Of a stretch of DNA of 64,000 nucleotides, positions 17,970 through 25,881 are shown one piece after another (the stretch's first letter is position 1; each line of letters starts with the position of its first letter). A program made the position numbers and the translations under genes. Source of the stretch: Tenacibaculum aquimarinum (lineage in GTDB: Bacteria > Bacteroidota > Bacteroidia > Flavobacteriales > Flavobacteriaceae); NCBI RefSeq assembly GCF_022478115.1, contig NZ_JAKGSC010000007.1, forward strand, positions 1-64,000. The letters run 5' to 3'. Under the pieces are notes generated by a model. That model was not told the origin of the DNA, did not search any database, and worked only from the letters and a program-made list of their open reading frames with translations.

Positions 17970-18935
17970 ATGTTCAGAACTAGAAGACTTAGAAAAACAG
18001 CAGGCATAAGAAGGTTAGTTCAAGAAACTAAACTTTCTGTAGACGATTTTATTTATCCACTTTTTATTGAAGAAGGAGAAAATATAGAGTCAGAAATAAC
18101 TTCAATGCCAGGAATAAAAAGATATTCTTTAGATAGAATTTCTAAGGAGTTAGATGAGGTTGTTGAACTAAAAATTCCTGCAGTTTTATTATTCGGAATT
18201 CCATCGAAGAAAGATGATGAAGGAACTGAAACTTGGAACGATAACGGAATTATGCAACAGGCAATCCGTTTTATCAAGAAAAACTATCCAAGTTTATATG
18301 TAATTACAGATGTTTGTTTTTGTGAATATACAAGTCATGGACATTGTGGAGTTATTCATAATAATGATGTTGATAATGATGCAACGTTAGTAAACCTTGC
18401 AAAGCAAACAATATCGCACGCAAAAGCAGGAGCAGATATGGTTGCGCCTTCAGGAATGATGGACGGAACAATTGATATGATGCGTCAATCCTTAGATAAT
18501 TCAGGTTTTGCAAACTTGCCAATTATGGGTTATTCAGTAAAATATTCATCAGCATTTTATGGGCCTTTTAGAGAAGCGGTAGATTCTGCACCAAGTTTTG
18601 GAGACAGAAGAACCTACCAAATGGATCCAGCAAATAGAGATGAAGGAATGCGTGAAGCAACTTTTGATGATCAAGAAGGAGCGGATATTTTAATGGTAAA
18701 ACCAGCATTGTCTTATTTAGATATCATCAGAGATTTAAAAAATAATTTCGACAGACCAATTGCATGTTATAATGTAAGCGGAGAATATTCTATGATAAAA
18801 GCAGCTGCAGAAAAAGGTTGGATAGATGGCGAGAAAGTAATGATGGAAAGTTTACTGTCTATGAAAAGAGCAGGAGCAGACATTATTATTACCTATTTTG
18901 CTAAGGAAGCAGCAAGGTTGCTGTTAAAGCGTTAA
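17970..18935 (+). CDS. hemB: Delta-aminolevulinic acid dehydratase (porphobilinogen synthase)
   Basis: 321 residues. It condenses two 5-aminolevulinate molecules to porphobilinogen. The zinc site is of the Cys-rich type ([14 protein letters not shown], about 113-126), so this is a zinc rather than magnesium enzyme. The two Schiff-base Lys lie in [17 protein letters not shown] (about 189-205) and in [11 protein letters not shown] (about 241-251). Starts 4 bp after hemC-hemD and 58 bp before hemL. Confidence 0.97.
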   Translation: MFRTRRLRKTAGIRRLVQETKLSVDDFIYPLFIEEGENIESEITSMPGIKRYSLDRISKELDEVVELKIPAVLLFGIPSKKDDEGTETWNDNGIMQQAIRFIKKNYPSLYVITDVCFCEYTSHGHCGVIHNNDVDNDATLVNLAKQTISHAKAGADMVAPSGMMDGTIDMMRQSLDNSGFANLPIMGYSVKYSSAFYGPFREAVDSAPSFGDRRTYQMDPANRDEGMREATFDDQEGADILMVKPALSYLDIIRDLKNNFDRPIACYNVSGEYSMIKAAAEKGWIDGEKVMMESLLSMKRAGADIIITYFAKEAARLLLKR

Positions 18936-18993
18936 ACTGTTTAATTGTGTAACTAAACAATTGCACGATTCAACAAATACACAATTACACATT

Positions 18994-20280
18994 ATGTTTA
19001 AAAAATCAGAAAAATTATATAAAAAAGGATTGGTAAATCTTGTTGGAGCTGTAAACTCTCCAGTAAGAGCATTTTCTTCAGTTGGTGGAAATCCGTTATT
19101 TATCAAAAAAGCAAAAGGTACTAAAATTACTGATGTTGATGGAAACAAATATGTAGATTTAGTATTGTCTTACGGACCAATGATTTTAGGTCACAGACAT
19201 AAAAAAGTGCAAAAGGCAGTAGAAAAAGCATTAAAAAAAGGATATTCTTTTGGAGCATCTACTCAAAACGAAATAAAATTAGCAAAAATAGTTTGTGATG
19301 CTTTTCCAGGAATGGATAAAGTACGTTTTGTAAACTCAGGTACAGAAGCTGTTTTAAGCGGAATCCGTTTAGCAAGAGCATTTACTGGAAAAGATAAAAT
19401 TATAAAATTTGCAGGTTGTTATCACGGTCATCAAGATGCGTTATTGGTAGCTGCAGGTTCTGGTTTAGCAACATTAAGTTTGCCTGGATCTAAAGGAGTT
19501 CCAGAAGGCGCAGTAAAAAACACGCTAATTGCTAATTTTAACGATTTAGAAAGTGTAAAAAAACACTTTGAAAATGATGATAATATTGCAGGAGTAATTA
19601 TTGAGCCAATTGCTGGTAATATGGGAGTTGTAATTCCTGAAGATAATTTCTTGGTAGAGTTAAAAGCCTATTTAAAAACAAAAGGAGCATTGTTAATTGC
19701 AGATGAAGTAATGACAGGTTTCCGTTCTAAATTTGGTGGAGCTCAAGAATTATTAGGTATAGAAGCAGATATTACATGTTTAGGTAAAGTAATTGGTGGA
19801 GGTTTTCCAGTGGGAGCTTACGGAGCAAGAGAAGAAATTATGCAAGAAGTTGCGCCATTAGGAGGCATGTATCAAGCAGGAACTTTATCAGGAAATCCAA
19901 TTGCAATGGCAGGAGGAATTGCTACGTTAACCGAATTGAAAAAGCAAAACCCATATGCTAAGTTCGAGGAAATAGGAAGTATTTTAGAAGTGATTCTATT
20001 AGAAACAGCTAAAAAATACAATGTAGCTTTAACTGTAAATAGGTTTGGTTCAATGTTAAACCCTTTCTTTGTAAATAGTGAAGTTACCAATTTTGTAGAA
20101 GCTCAATTGTCGGATACAGATAAATTTGCAGTTTTCTTTTGGGAAATGATTAAAAATGGTGTGTTTTTACCACCATCTCAGTTCGAAGCATGGTTTTTAT
20201 CATCTGCTTTAACAGAAAAAGATATTCAAAAAATAAGTAAAGCAATTGATGCAGGAATGTTAGCTGTATCAAAAATGTAA
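18994..20280 (+). CDS. hemL: Glutamate-1-semialdehyde 2,1-aminomutase
   Basis: 428 residues from the ATG at 18994. A TTG at 18961 would add 11 residues of repeat-like sequence (HDSTNTQLHI) and is not preferred. A PLP enzyme that converts glutamate-1-semialdehyde to 5-aminolevulinate. Landmarks are GAVNSPVRAF near the N-terminus, the GCYHGHQDALLVAAGSG loop (about 139-155), the DEVMTGFR segment and the PLP Lys in CLGKVIGGGFPVGAYG (about 259-274). In most bacteria hemL stands apart; here it sits between hemB and hemE. Confidence 0.96.
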   Translation: MFKKSEKLYKKGLVNLVGAVNSPVRAFSSVGGNPLFIKKAKGTKITDVDGNKYVDLVLSYGPMILGHRHKKVQKAVEKALKKGYSFGASTQNEIKLAKIVCDAFPGMDKVRFVNSGTEAVLSGIRLARAFTGKDKIIKFAGCYHGHQDALLVAAGSGLATLSLPGSKGVPEGAVKNTLIANFNDLESVKKHFENDDNIAGVIIEPIAGNMGVVIPEDNFLVELKAYLKTKGALLIADEVMTGFRSKFGGAQELLGIEADITCLGKVIGGGFPVGAYGAREEIMQEVAPLGGMYQAGTLSGNPIAMAGGIATLTELKKQNPYAKFEEIGSILEVILLETAKKYNVALTVNRFGSMLNPFFVNSEVTNFVEAQLSDTDKFAVFFWEMIKNGVFLPPSQFEAWFLSSALTEKDIQKISKAIDAGMLAVSKM

Positions 20281-20289
20281 AAAAAAAAT

Positions 20290-20348
20290 GCTTTATGCAA
20301 TAAGCTTTATGCAGTATGCTTAAAGCCTAAAGCCTAAAGCTTAAAGCC
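20290..20348. repeat. Degenerate short tandem repeats before hemE
   Basis: The 73-bp hemL-hemE gap holds CTTTATGCA / GCTTTATGCA motifs followed by four TAAAGCC-type heptamers (TAAAGCCTAAAGCC and a TAAAGCT variant). It has no coding capacity and no promoter match. It looks like a small decayed tandem array rather than a regulatory site. Confidence 0.6.
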
Positions 20349-20353
20349 AAATC

Positions 20354-21385
20354 ATGATAAAAAACGATTTATTTTTAAGAGCATTAAAAGGAGAAACTGT
20401 AGATAGACCACCAGTTTGGATGATGCGTCAAGCAGGTAGATATTTGCCAGAGTTTATGGAAATCAAGAAGAAATACGATTTCTTTACACGTTGTCAAACG
20501 CCAGAACTGGCTTCAGAAATTACAGTACAACCAATTCGTAGATACGGAATGGATGCAGCAATTCTGTTTTCAGACATTTTGGTAATTCCACAAGCAATGA
20601 ATATCGAAGTGCAAATGAAACCAGATTTTGGACCATATTTACCAAATCCAATTCGTACTCAAAAAGACGTAGATAATGTAATTGTTCCAGATGTTCATGT
20701 GGAATTAGATTATGTGTATCAAGCCATAAAAGCAACCAAAGAAAAATTGAATGATGAAATTCCATTAATTGGTTTTGCAGGTTCGCCATGGACAATTTTA
20801 TGTTATTGTGTGCAAGGTCAAGGTTCTAAAAACTTCGATAAAGCAAAGCAATTTTGTTTTACAAATCCAATTGCTGCACATCAATTATTGCAAAAAATTA
20901 CAGATACAACAATTGCCTATTTAAAAGCAAAAGTTGCAGCAGGCGTAAATGCTGTTCAGGTTTTTGATTCTTGGGGAGGAATGTTGTCTCCAGTAGATTA
21001 TCAAGAATTTTCTTGGCAATATATCCAGCAAATTATCGATGCTTTAAAAGACGAAGCACCCGTAATTGCATTCGGAAAAGGATGTTGGTTTGCCTTAGAT
21101 ACAATGGCAAAATCAGGCGCATCTGCATTAGGTGTAGATTGGACGTGTTCGGCAAGAAATGCCCGTTATTTATCTGGCGGAAATATTACTTTACAAGGTA
21201 ATTTTGATCCTACACGTTTATTTTCTCCACCTGCTGAAATCAAGAAAATGGTTACACAAATGATCAATGAATTTGGTAAAGACAAGTACATTGTAAATCT
21301 TGGTCACGGTATTTTACCAAACATTCCGTTAGACAATGCCAAGGCGTTTATTGACGCTGTAAAAGAATACAAGAGTCCGTCTTAA
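20354..21385 (+). CDS. hemE: Uroporphyrinogen decarboxylase
   Basis: 343 residues. It removes four carboxyl groups from uroporphyrinogen III to give coproporphyrinogen III. Both signature motifs are present: [16 protein letters not shown] (about 19-34) and [20 protein letters not shown] (about 139-158). The catalytic Asp lies in [15 protein letters not shown] (about 68-82), and the C-terminal [12 protein letters not shown] closes the active site. A dispersed palindromic repeat begins 8 bp after its stop. Confidence 0.97.
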   Translation: MIKNDLFLRALKGETVDRPPVWMMRQAGRYLPEFMEIKKKYDFFTRCQTPELASEITVQPIRRYGMDAAILFSDILVIPQAMNIEVQMKPDFGPYLPNPIRTQKDVDNVIVPDVHVELDYVYQAIKATKEKLNDEIPLIGFAGSPWTILCYCVQGQGSKNFDKAKQFCFTNPIAAHQLLQKITDTTIAYLKAKVAAGVNAVQVFDSWGGMLSPVDYQEFSWQYIQQIIDALKDEAPVIAFGKGCWFALDTMAKSGASALGVDWTCSARNARYLSGGNITLQGNFDPTRLFSPPAEIKKMVTQMINEFGKDKYIVNLGHGILPNIPLDNAKAFIDAVKEYKSPS

Positions 21386-21393
21386 AATAATAA

Positions 21394-21555
21394 TTTGGGC
21401 GTTACCACGCAAAAAAGCGTGGTCGCGCTTTCCATTATATCTTTTTATGCTGAATTTATTTCAGCATCTGTTTATTTAAAGAAGTAATTTTATTCTTTGT
21501 AAGAGATACTGAACCGAGTTGAGCATAAAAAGGATGTCATTTCAATCGCTAATGC
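21394..21555 (+). repeat. Dispersed palindromic element, copy 1
   Basis: Starts TTTGGGCGTTACC and ends CAATCGCTAATGC. The inside holds a CCACGC / GCGTGG hairpin (21405-21422), then GGTCGCGCTTTCC, ATATCTTTTT and AAAAAGGATG, all shared with copies at 38511-38616 and 60485-60568. It begins 8 bp after the hemE stop. Copy 1 is longer because another palindromic sequence (21447-21526) sits in its central loop. It codes for nothing recognisable. Confidence 0.8.
21447..21526. repeat. Second palindromic element nested in copy 1
   Basis: 80 bp with imperfect terminal inverted repeats: ATGCTGAATTTATTTCAGCAT at the left edge (21447-21467) faces CTGAACCGAGTTGAGCAT at the right (21509-21526). It interrupts the TTTTT/AAAAA loop of copy 1, where the other copies have only a short loop. 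It has the look of a small non-coding mobile repeat of the CTGAA...TTCAG type. Confidence 0.55.
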
Positions 21556-21606
21556 GGAGCAGCGTCTCTGAGAATTAAACGATTTTAGGAATAAAAAGAA
21601 ACGAAG

Positions 21607-21951
21607 ATGCCACATTTTATATTAGATTGTTCGGAACCAATTCTTGAAATTCAAGATCCACAAAAAGTTATAGAAGCTGTTTCCGAAACTGCTTTTGAAA
21701 CAGGTTTATTTGATAGAAATGATATAAAAGTACGCATGAATCCTTTTAAGCATTCTTTGGTGCAAGGAGGTAATTCTGATTTTATTCACGTTTTTGGAAA
21801 CATAATGCAAGGAAGAACAGAAGCCCAAAAAGCAAATCTTTCAAAGAAAATTGTAACTAAACTGAATGAGTTATTTCCAGAAGTGCCAATTATCTCAATA
21901 AATATAAGAGATTTCGAAAAAGCCACCTATTGTAATAAAAACATGATTTAA
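21607..21951 (+). CDS. 5-carboxymethyl-2-hydroxymuconate isomerase family protein
   Basis: 114 residues of the tautomerase superfamily (CHMI type). It begins Met-Pro, and the N-terminal Pro is the catalytic base in this superfamily (MPHFILDCSEPILE). The conserved FIHVFGNIMQGRTEAQKANL segment (20 residues, about 60-79) and the ISINIRDFEKATYCNK end match the family length. The classical substrate belongs to homoprotocatechuate breakdown, but no such genes are nearby, so the actual reaction is uncertain. It stands 4 bp before the EI24 gene inside the heme arm. Confidence 0.8.
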   Translation: MPHFILDCSEPILEIQDPQKVIEAVSETAFETGLFDRNDIKVRMNPFKHSLVQGGNSDFIHVFGNIMQGRTEAQKANLSKKIVTKLNELFPEVPIISINIRDFEKATYCNKNMI

Positions 21952-21955
21952 CAAA

Positions 21956-22711
21956 ATGATTCAAAATATTTTAAGCGGAATTAAAGCCTATTCAGGTGCT
22001 TTTGATTTAATATCAAAACTAAAACTCTGGAAATATTTTGCAATCCCAATTGTAATTAGCGTTTTAACAGCAACTATTGTTGGTTTTACTGCGTATGGGT
22101 TATCAGACAATATTGGTGTCTTCTTAGCTAAAATTTGGATTTGGGATTGGGGCAAAGAAACAGTAATATCTATTACTTCATTTATTGGAGGAATCTTTGT
22201 TTTAGTCATCGGATTAATTTTATACAAACACATTATTTTAGCCTTATCTGCGCCATTTATGAGTCCCGTTTCCGAAAAAATTGAAATTCATTTCAATGGT
22301 AAACTAAATCATAATCATAGAAAAACTTCATTTCAAGAGCAATTATGGAGAGCAATTAGAATCAATTTTAGAAATTTAGGAAAAGAAATATTAATTACTA
22401 TTCCTATTTTATTGCTAAAGTTTATTCCTGTTGTAAATATATTTTCTACCGTTTTGTTGTTTTTAATTCAGTCGTATTATGCTGGTTTCGGAAACATAGA
22501 TTATACGTTAGAAAGACATTTAGGTTATAAAGAGAGTATCAACTTTGTTGGAAGAAACAAAGGTGTTTCCATCGGAAATGGAATCATTTTTATGCTGTGT
22601 TTGTTAATTCCTGTTGTGGGAATTATAATTGTTTTACCATTATCGGTAACAGCAGCATCTGTAAAAACAGTAGAATTGTTAAATAAAGAAAATGAAAGAG
22701 CAGTTTTTTAA
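21956..22711 (+). CDS. EI24/CysZ-type membrane protein
   Basis: 251 residues with four or more membrane helices (about 30-50, 73-90, 150-175 and 205-230). The family includes sulfate transporter CysZ and eukaryotic EI24. Landmarks are HIILALSAPFMSPVSEKIE (about 93-111) and the C-terminal GIIIVLPLSVTAASVKTVELL. Its last 20 bp overlap the start of hemF, so the two are tightly coupled. Whether it has a heme-related transport role is unproven; the neighbourhood makes it plausible. Confidence 0.82.
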   Translation: MIQNILSGIKAYSGAFDLISKLKLWKYFAIPIVISVLTATIVGFTAYGLSDNIGVFLAKIWIWDWGKETVISITSFIGGIFVLVIGLILYKHIILALSAPFMSPVSEKIEIHFNGKLNHNHRKTSFQEQLWRAIRINFRNLGKEILITIPILLLKFIPVVNIFSTVLLFLIQSYYAGFGNIDYTLERHLGYKESINFVGRNKGVSIGNGIIFMLCLLIPVVGIIIVLPLSVTAASVKTVELLNKENERAVF

Positions 22712-23594
22712 ATACATACAAGAATTACAAGACACTATAACAGCTACTTTAGAAAAAGTTGATGGTAAAGCCAAGTTTCAAGAAGACAATTGGAAACGTG
22801 CTGAAGGCGGCGGAGGAAGAACACGCGTTATAGAAAATGGGAATATTTTTGAAAAAGGAGGCGTAAATATTTCTAAAGTTTTTGGAGAATTACCGGAAGC
22901 GTTAAGAAAACAATTTGGAGTAAAAGAAGGAAATTTTTTTGCTTGCGGATTAAGTTTAGTATTGCATCCAACAAATCCGTTTATACCAACTGTACACGCA
23001 AACTGGCGTTATTTTGAAATGTATGATGAAGCTGGTAATATTGTAACGCAATGGTTTGGTGGCGGACAAGATTTAACGCCGTATTATTTATTTGAAGAAG
23101 ATGCAACTCATTTTCATGCGGTTTGTAAAACTGCTTGTGATAAACATAATTCAGAATTTTACCCGAAGTTTAAAAAGGTTTGTGATGATTATTTTTGGAA
23201 TAAACATAGAGATGAAGCTCGCGGAATTGGCGGTTTGTTTTTCGATTATCAAAAAGAAACCGAAGAGTTTTCAATAGAAGACAGATATAATTTTGTAACT
23301 GAAGTTGGTAATAGTTTTTTGGAAAGTTATGTGCCTATTGTAGAAAAAAGAAGAGAAATTGAGTATTCTAAAGAACATAAAGACTGGCAAGAAGTTAGAA
23401 GAGGTCGTTATGTAGAGTTCAATTTAGTACATGATAGAGGAACACTTTTCGGACTAAAAACCAATGGGCGAATAGAAAGTATTTTAATGAGTTTACCTCC
23501 AACGGTTCAATGGATTTATAATCATCATCCAGAAGAAAATTCTGAAGAAAGTAAATTATTAAAAGTATTAGCTAAACCTAAAGACTGGGTGTAG
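22692..23594 (+). CDS. hemF: Oxygen-dependent coproporphyrinogen III oxidase
   Basis: 300 residues. It converts coproporphyrinogen III to protoporphyrinogen IX with oxygen, so this organism makes heme aerobically. Landmarks are WKRAEGGGGRTRVIENG (about 33-49), PTVHANWRYFEMYDE (about 101-115), WFGGGQDLTPYYLFEEDA (about 122-139) and the C-terminal RGRYVEFNLVHDRGTLFGL. The ATG lies inside the EI24 gene (20-bp overlap). It closes the rightward heme arm. Confidence 0.96.
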   Translation: MKEQFFKYIQELQDTITATLEKVDGKAKFQEDNWKRAEGGGGRTRVIENGNIFEKGGVNISKVFGELPEALRKQFGVKEGNFFACGLSLVLHPTNPFIPTVHANWRYFEMYDEAGNIVTQWFGGGQDLTPYYLFEEDATHFHAVCKTACDKHNSEFYPKFKKVCDDYFWNKHRDEARGIGGLFFDYQKETEEFSIEDRYNFVTEVGNSFLESYVPIVEKRREIEYSKEHKDWQEVRRGRYVEFNLVHDRGTLFGLKTNGRIESILMSLPPTVQWIYNHHPEENSEESKLLKVLAKPKDWV

Positions 23595-23620
23595 TTAATT
23601 ATTGAAAACATAATTTTAAA

Positions 23621-23661
23621 GCCAAAAACCAATGTTATTTGTGTAATAATTTTTTTTTGGC
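23621..23661 (+). terminator. Possible terminator after hemF
   Basis: GCCAAAAA (23621-23628) faces TTTTTGGC (23654-23661) across a 25-nt AT-rich loop, followed by CTTATTTTTT. The stem is weak and the call is tentative. Confidence 0.35.
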
Positions 23662-23737
23662 CTTATTTTTTATGAATATTGTAAATATGTGTAAAAATTT
23701 TCATCAATAAAAAGATGAAAAAATCCGTAGTATTTTG

Positions 23738-23745
23738 TACTTTTG
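23738..23745 (+). promoter_or_regulatory. -7 promoter box of the branched-chain-type E2 gene
   Basis: TACTTTTG matches TAnnTTTG and lies 22 bp before the ATG at 23768. Confidence 0.55.
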
Positions 23746-23767
23746 TTCTCGTTAAAACAGACTTACT

Positions 23768-25078
23768 ATGGCAAGATTCGAATTAAAGTTACCAAAAATG
23801 GGTGAAAGTGTTGCGGAAGCAACTATTACTTCTTGGTTAAAAGAGGTTGGTGATACTATTGAATTAGATGAAGCAGTTGTAGAAATTGCTACAGATAAAG
23901 TAGATAGTGAAGTGCCAAGTGAAGTAGAAGGAACACTTGTAGAAATTTTATTCGATAAAGATTCGGTTGTTAATGTTGGAGACACTATTGCGGTTATAGA
24001 AACTGAAGGAGGAAGTGTCGAAGATTCAACTCCAGAAGTGAAAACTGAAGTTGCTCCTGTAGCTGCAGTTACAGAAGCAGCTAAAACTGTTGAAGTTGCT
24101 AAAGAAACTGTTGCGACTCCAATTTCTAAAACATCTGAAAGCGGGAAATTTTATTCCCCATTAGTAAGAAATATAGCGCAGACAGAAGGAGTTTCTATGG
24201 AAGAGTTAGAAACTATTGCTGGTTCGGGAAAAGATGGAAGAGTTACAAAAGAAGATATATTATCTTATTTAGAAAATAGAAGTGCAGCGCCAGTAAAAAC
24301 TGTTGCGAAAACCGAAGTAAAACCAGAGAAGAAAGAAGCCGTAAAAGCGGCTCCAGTTTCTGTAAATGGAGAAGATGAAGTTGTAGAGATGTCTCGTATG
24401 GGGAAACTTATTGCGAAACACATGGTAGATTCTGTTCAAACTTCGGCGCATGTTCAGTCATTCATTGAAATAGATGTAACTAATATTGTAAAATGGAGAG
24501 GAAAAGTAAAAGATGCTTTCTTAAAAAGAGAAGGAGAGAAGCTTACTTTTACACCAATTTTAATGCACGCTGTTGCAGCAACGATTAAAAAATATCCTTT
24601 AATAAATATCGCTTTAAATGGTGATACAATTATTAAAAAGAAAAATATAAACCTTGGTATGGCAGCAGCATTACCAGATGGAAATTTAATTGTTCCTGTA
24701 ATTAAAAATGCAGATCAATTAAACTTAGTTGGAATGACAAAAGCTGTAAATGATTTAGCAGGCAGAGCAAGAGATAATAAGTTAAAACCAGATGAAATTC
24801 AAGGTGGAACTTATACAGTAACAAATGTCGGTAGTTTTGGTTCTGTTATGGGAACACCAATTATCAATCAGCCACAAGTTGCAATTCTAGCTTTAGGAGC
24901 TATAAGAAAAGTGCCAGCAGTAATTGAAACTCCAGATGGAGATTTTATTGGAATCAGACAAAAAATGTTTGTTTCTCATTCTTATGATCACAGAGTTGTA
25001 AACGGAGCTTTAGGTGGAATGTTTATTAAAACACTTAAAGAAACTTTAGAAGCTTGGGATATGAACCAGGATTTTTAG
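23768..25078 (+). CDS. 2-oxo acid dehydrogenase E2, probably branched-chain type
   Basis: 436 residues. One lipoyl domain (1-78, lipoylated Lys in EIATDKVDSEVPSE), an Ala/Glu-rich linker, a peripheral subunit-binding domain (about 122-170, FYSPLVRNIAQTEGVS and GRVTKEDILSYL) and the C-terminal acyltransferase with the catalytic His in SYDHRVVNGALGG (about 408-420). A single lipoyl domain and this active-site sequence fit a branched-chain 2-oxo acid dehydrogenase better than the pyruvate complex, whose two-lipoyl E2 is encoded at 25882-27492. A 2-oxoglutarate E2 is less likely. E1 and E3 are not adjacent. Confidence 0.85.
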   Translation: MARFELKLPKMGESVAEATITSWLKEVGDTIELDEAVVEIATDKVDSEVPSEVEGTLVEILFDKDSVVNVGDTIAVIETEGGSVEDSTPEVKTEVAPVAAVTEAAKTVEVAKETVATPISKTSESGKFYSPLVRNIAQTEGVSMEELETIAGSGKDGRVTKEDILSYLENRSAAPVKTVAKTEVKPEKKEAVKAAPVSVNGEDEVVEMSRMGKLIAKHMVDSVQTSAHVQSFIEIDVTNIVKWRGKVKDAFLKREGEKLTFTPILMHAVAATIKKYPLINIALNGDTIIKKKNINLGMAAALPDGNLIVPVIKNADQLNLVGMTKAVNDLAGRARDNKLKPDEIQGGTYTVTNVGSFGSVMGTPIINQPQVAILALGAIRKVPAVIETPDGDFIGIRQKMFVSHSYDHRVVNGALGGMFIKTLKETLEAWDMNQDF

Positions 25079-25094
25079 AAAATAATTAGATATA

Positions 25095-25136
25095 AAAAAA
25101 GCTCGTTACTAAATTTTAGTAACGAGCTTTTTTATT
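25095..25136. terminator. Bidirectional terminator
   Basis: A 12-13 bp stem GCTCGTTACTAAA / TTTAGTAACGAGC (25101-25113, 25115-25127) is flanked by A7 on the left and T-runs on the right. It separates the convergent E2 and GNAT genes and should stop both. Confidence 0.9.
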
Positions 25137-25818
25137 TTTTACAAAATAACCACCAATTCATATCTCTACTTAATTTAAAACCTAATTTTTGGTAAAGAGG
25201 AATTGCCAAATTCCCTTTGTTTGTATGAAGCATTGGAAGTTTGTTTTCTCTTATAATATCTTTTGCTGTATGATATATTAATTGTTTCGCATAGCCTCTT
25301 CTTGTATAATCAGGGTGAGTTACAACCGAACTAATTTCTATAAAATCGTTGGTTTGCATTCTTTGACCAGAAATAGCAACTAATTTATTGTCTTTAAAGA
25401 TTCCAAAAAACTTACCCATTTCAAAACCTCTTTTCTGATAAAATCCTGGCATTACTAACCAAATTAAATCATATACTTCATCTATATGTTTAGTAGTTAA
25501 TAATACAATTTCTTCATTTATTTCTACATCGGTTAAATTTTCTAAAACCATTTGACAGCCATCTATTTTTCTTTCTAAAATAGTAGTGTCAGAATTAATG
25601 TTTGGAATTCCATCTTCTGAGACTAAAAAGAATTTATCTATTCTTTCGGCATATTGTGTTAATGCTTCTGGAGTTTTTTCAGCATTAAAAAAAGCGCCAA
25701 AATTATTTATTTCTGGGTCATAAAATTGAACACCATCATATTCAATAAGAAATTCTTTATGTGTTTCTTGTAAAGAATACCATACTGGGTTTTTGAGTTT
25801 TTCTTCTAATGAATTCAT
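25132..25818 (-). CDS. GNAT family N-acetyltransferase
   Basis: 228 residues. The C-terminal 100 residues are a GNAT domain: ISSVVTHPDYTRRGYAKQLI (20 residues, about 157-176) contains the acetyl-CoA loop (RRGYAK, of the R/Q-x-x-G-x-G/A type), followed by NLAIPLYQKLGFKLSRD. The N-terminal 100 residues are less conserved and could set substrate choice. The substrate is unknown. The gene stands alone between two terminators. Confidence 0.82.
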   Translation of the reverse strand: MNSLEEKLKNPVWYSLQETHKEFLIEYDGVQFYDPEINNFGAFFNAEKTPEALTQYAERIDKFFLVSEDGIPNINSDTTILERKIDGCQMVLENLTDVEINEEIVLLTTKHIDEVYDLIWLVMPGFYQKRGFEMGKFFGIFKDNKLVAISGQRMQTNDFIEISSVVTHPDYTRRGYAKQLIYHTAKDIIRENKLPMLHTNKGNLAIPLYQKLGFKLSRDMNWWLFCKK

Positions 25819-25830
25819 AAAATAAAGGTA

Positions 25831-25862
25831 AAAAAAAAGCTCGCAATTTGCGAGCTTTTTTA
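25831..25862 (-). terminator. Terminator after the pyruvate dehydrogenase E2 gene
   Basis: Stem GCTCGCA / TGCGAGC (25839-25845, 25849-25855) flanked by an A-run on the left and a T-run on the right. On the minus strand it is followed by T8 and lies about 20 bp beyond the E2 stop. Confidence 0.88.
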
Positions 25863-25881
25863 TAGTATAAAATTTAAAATC

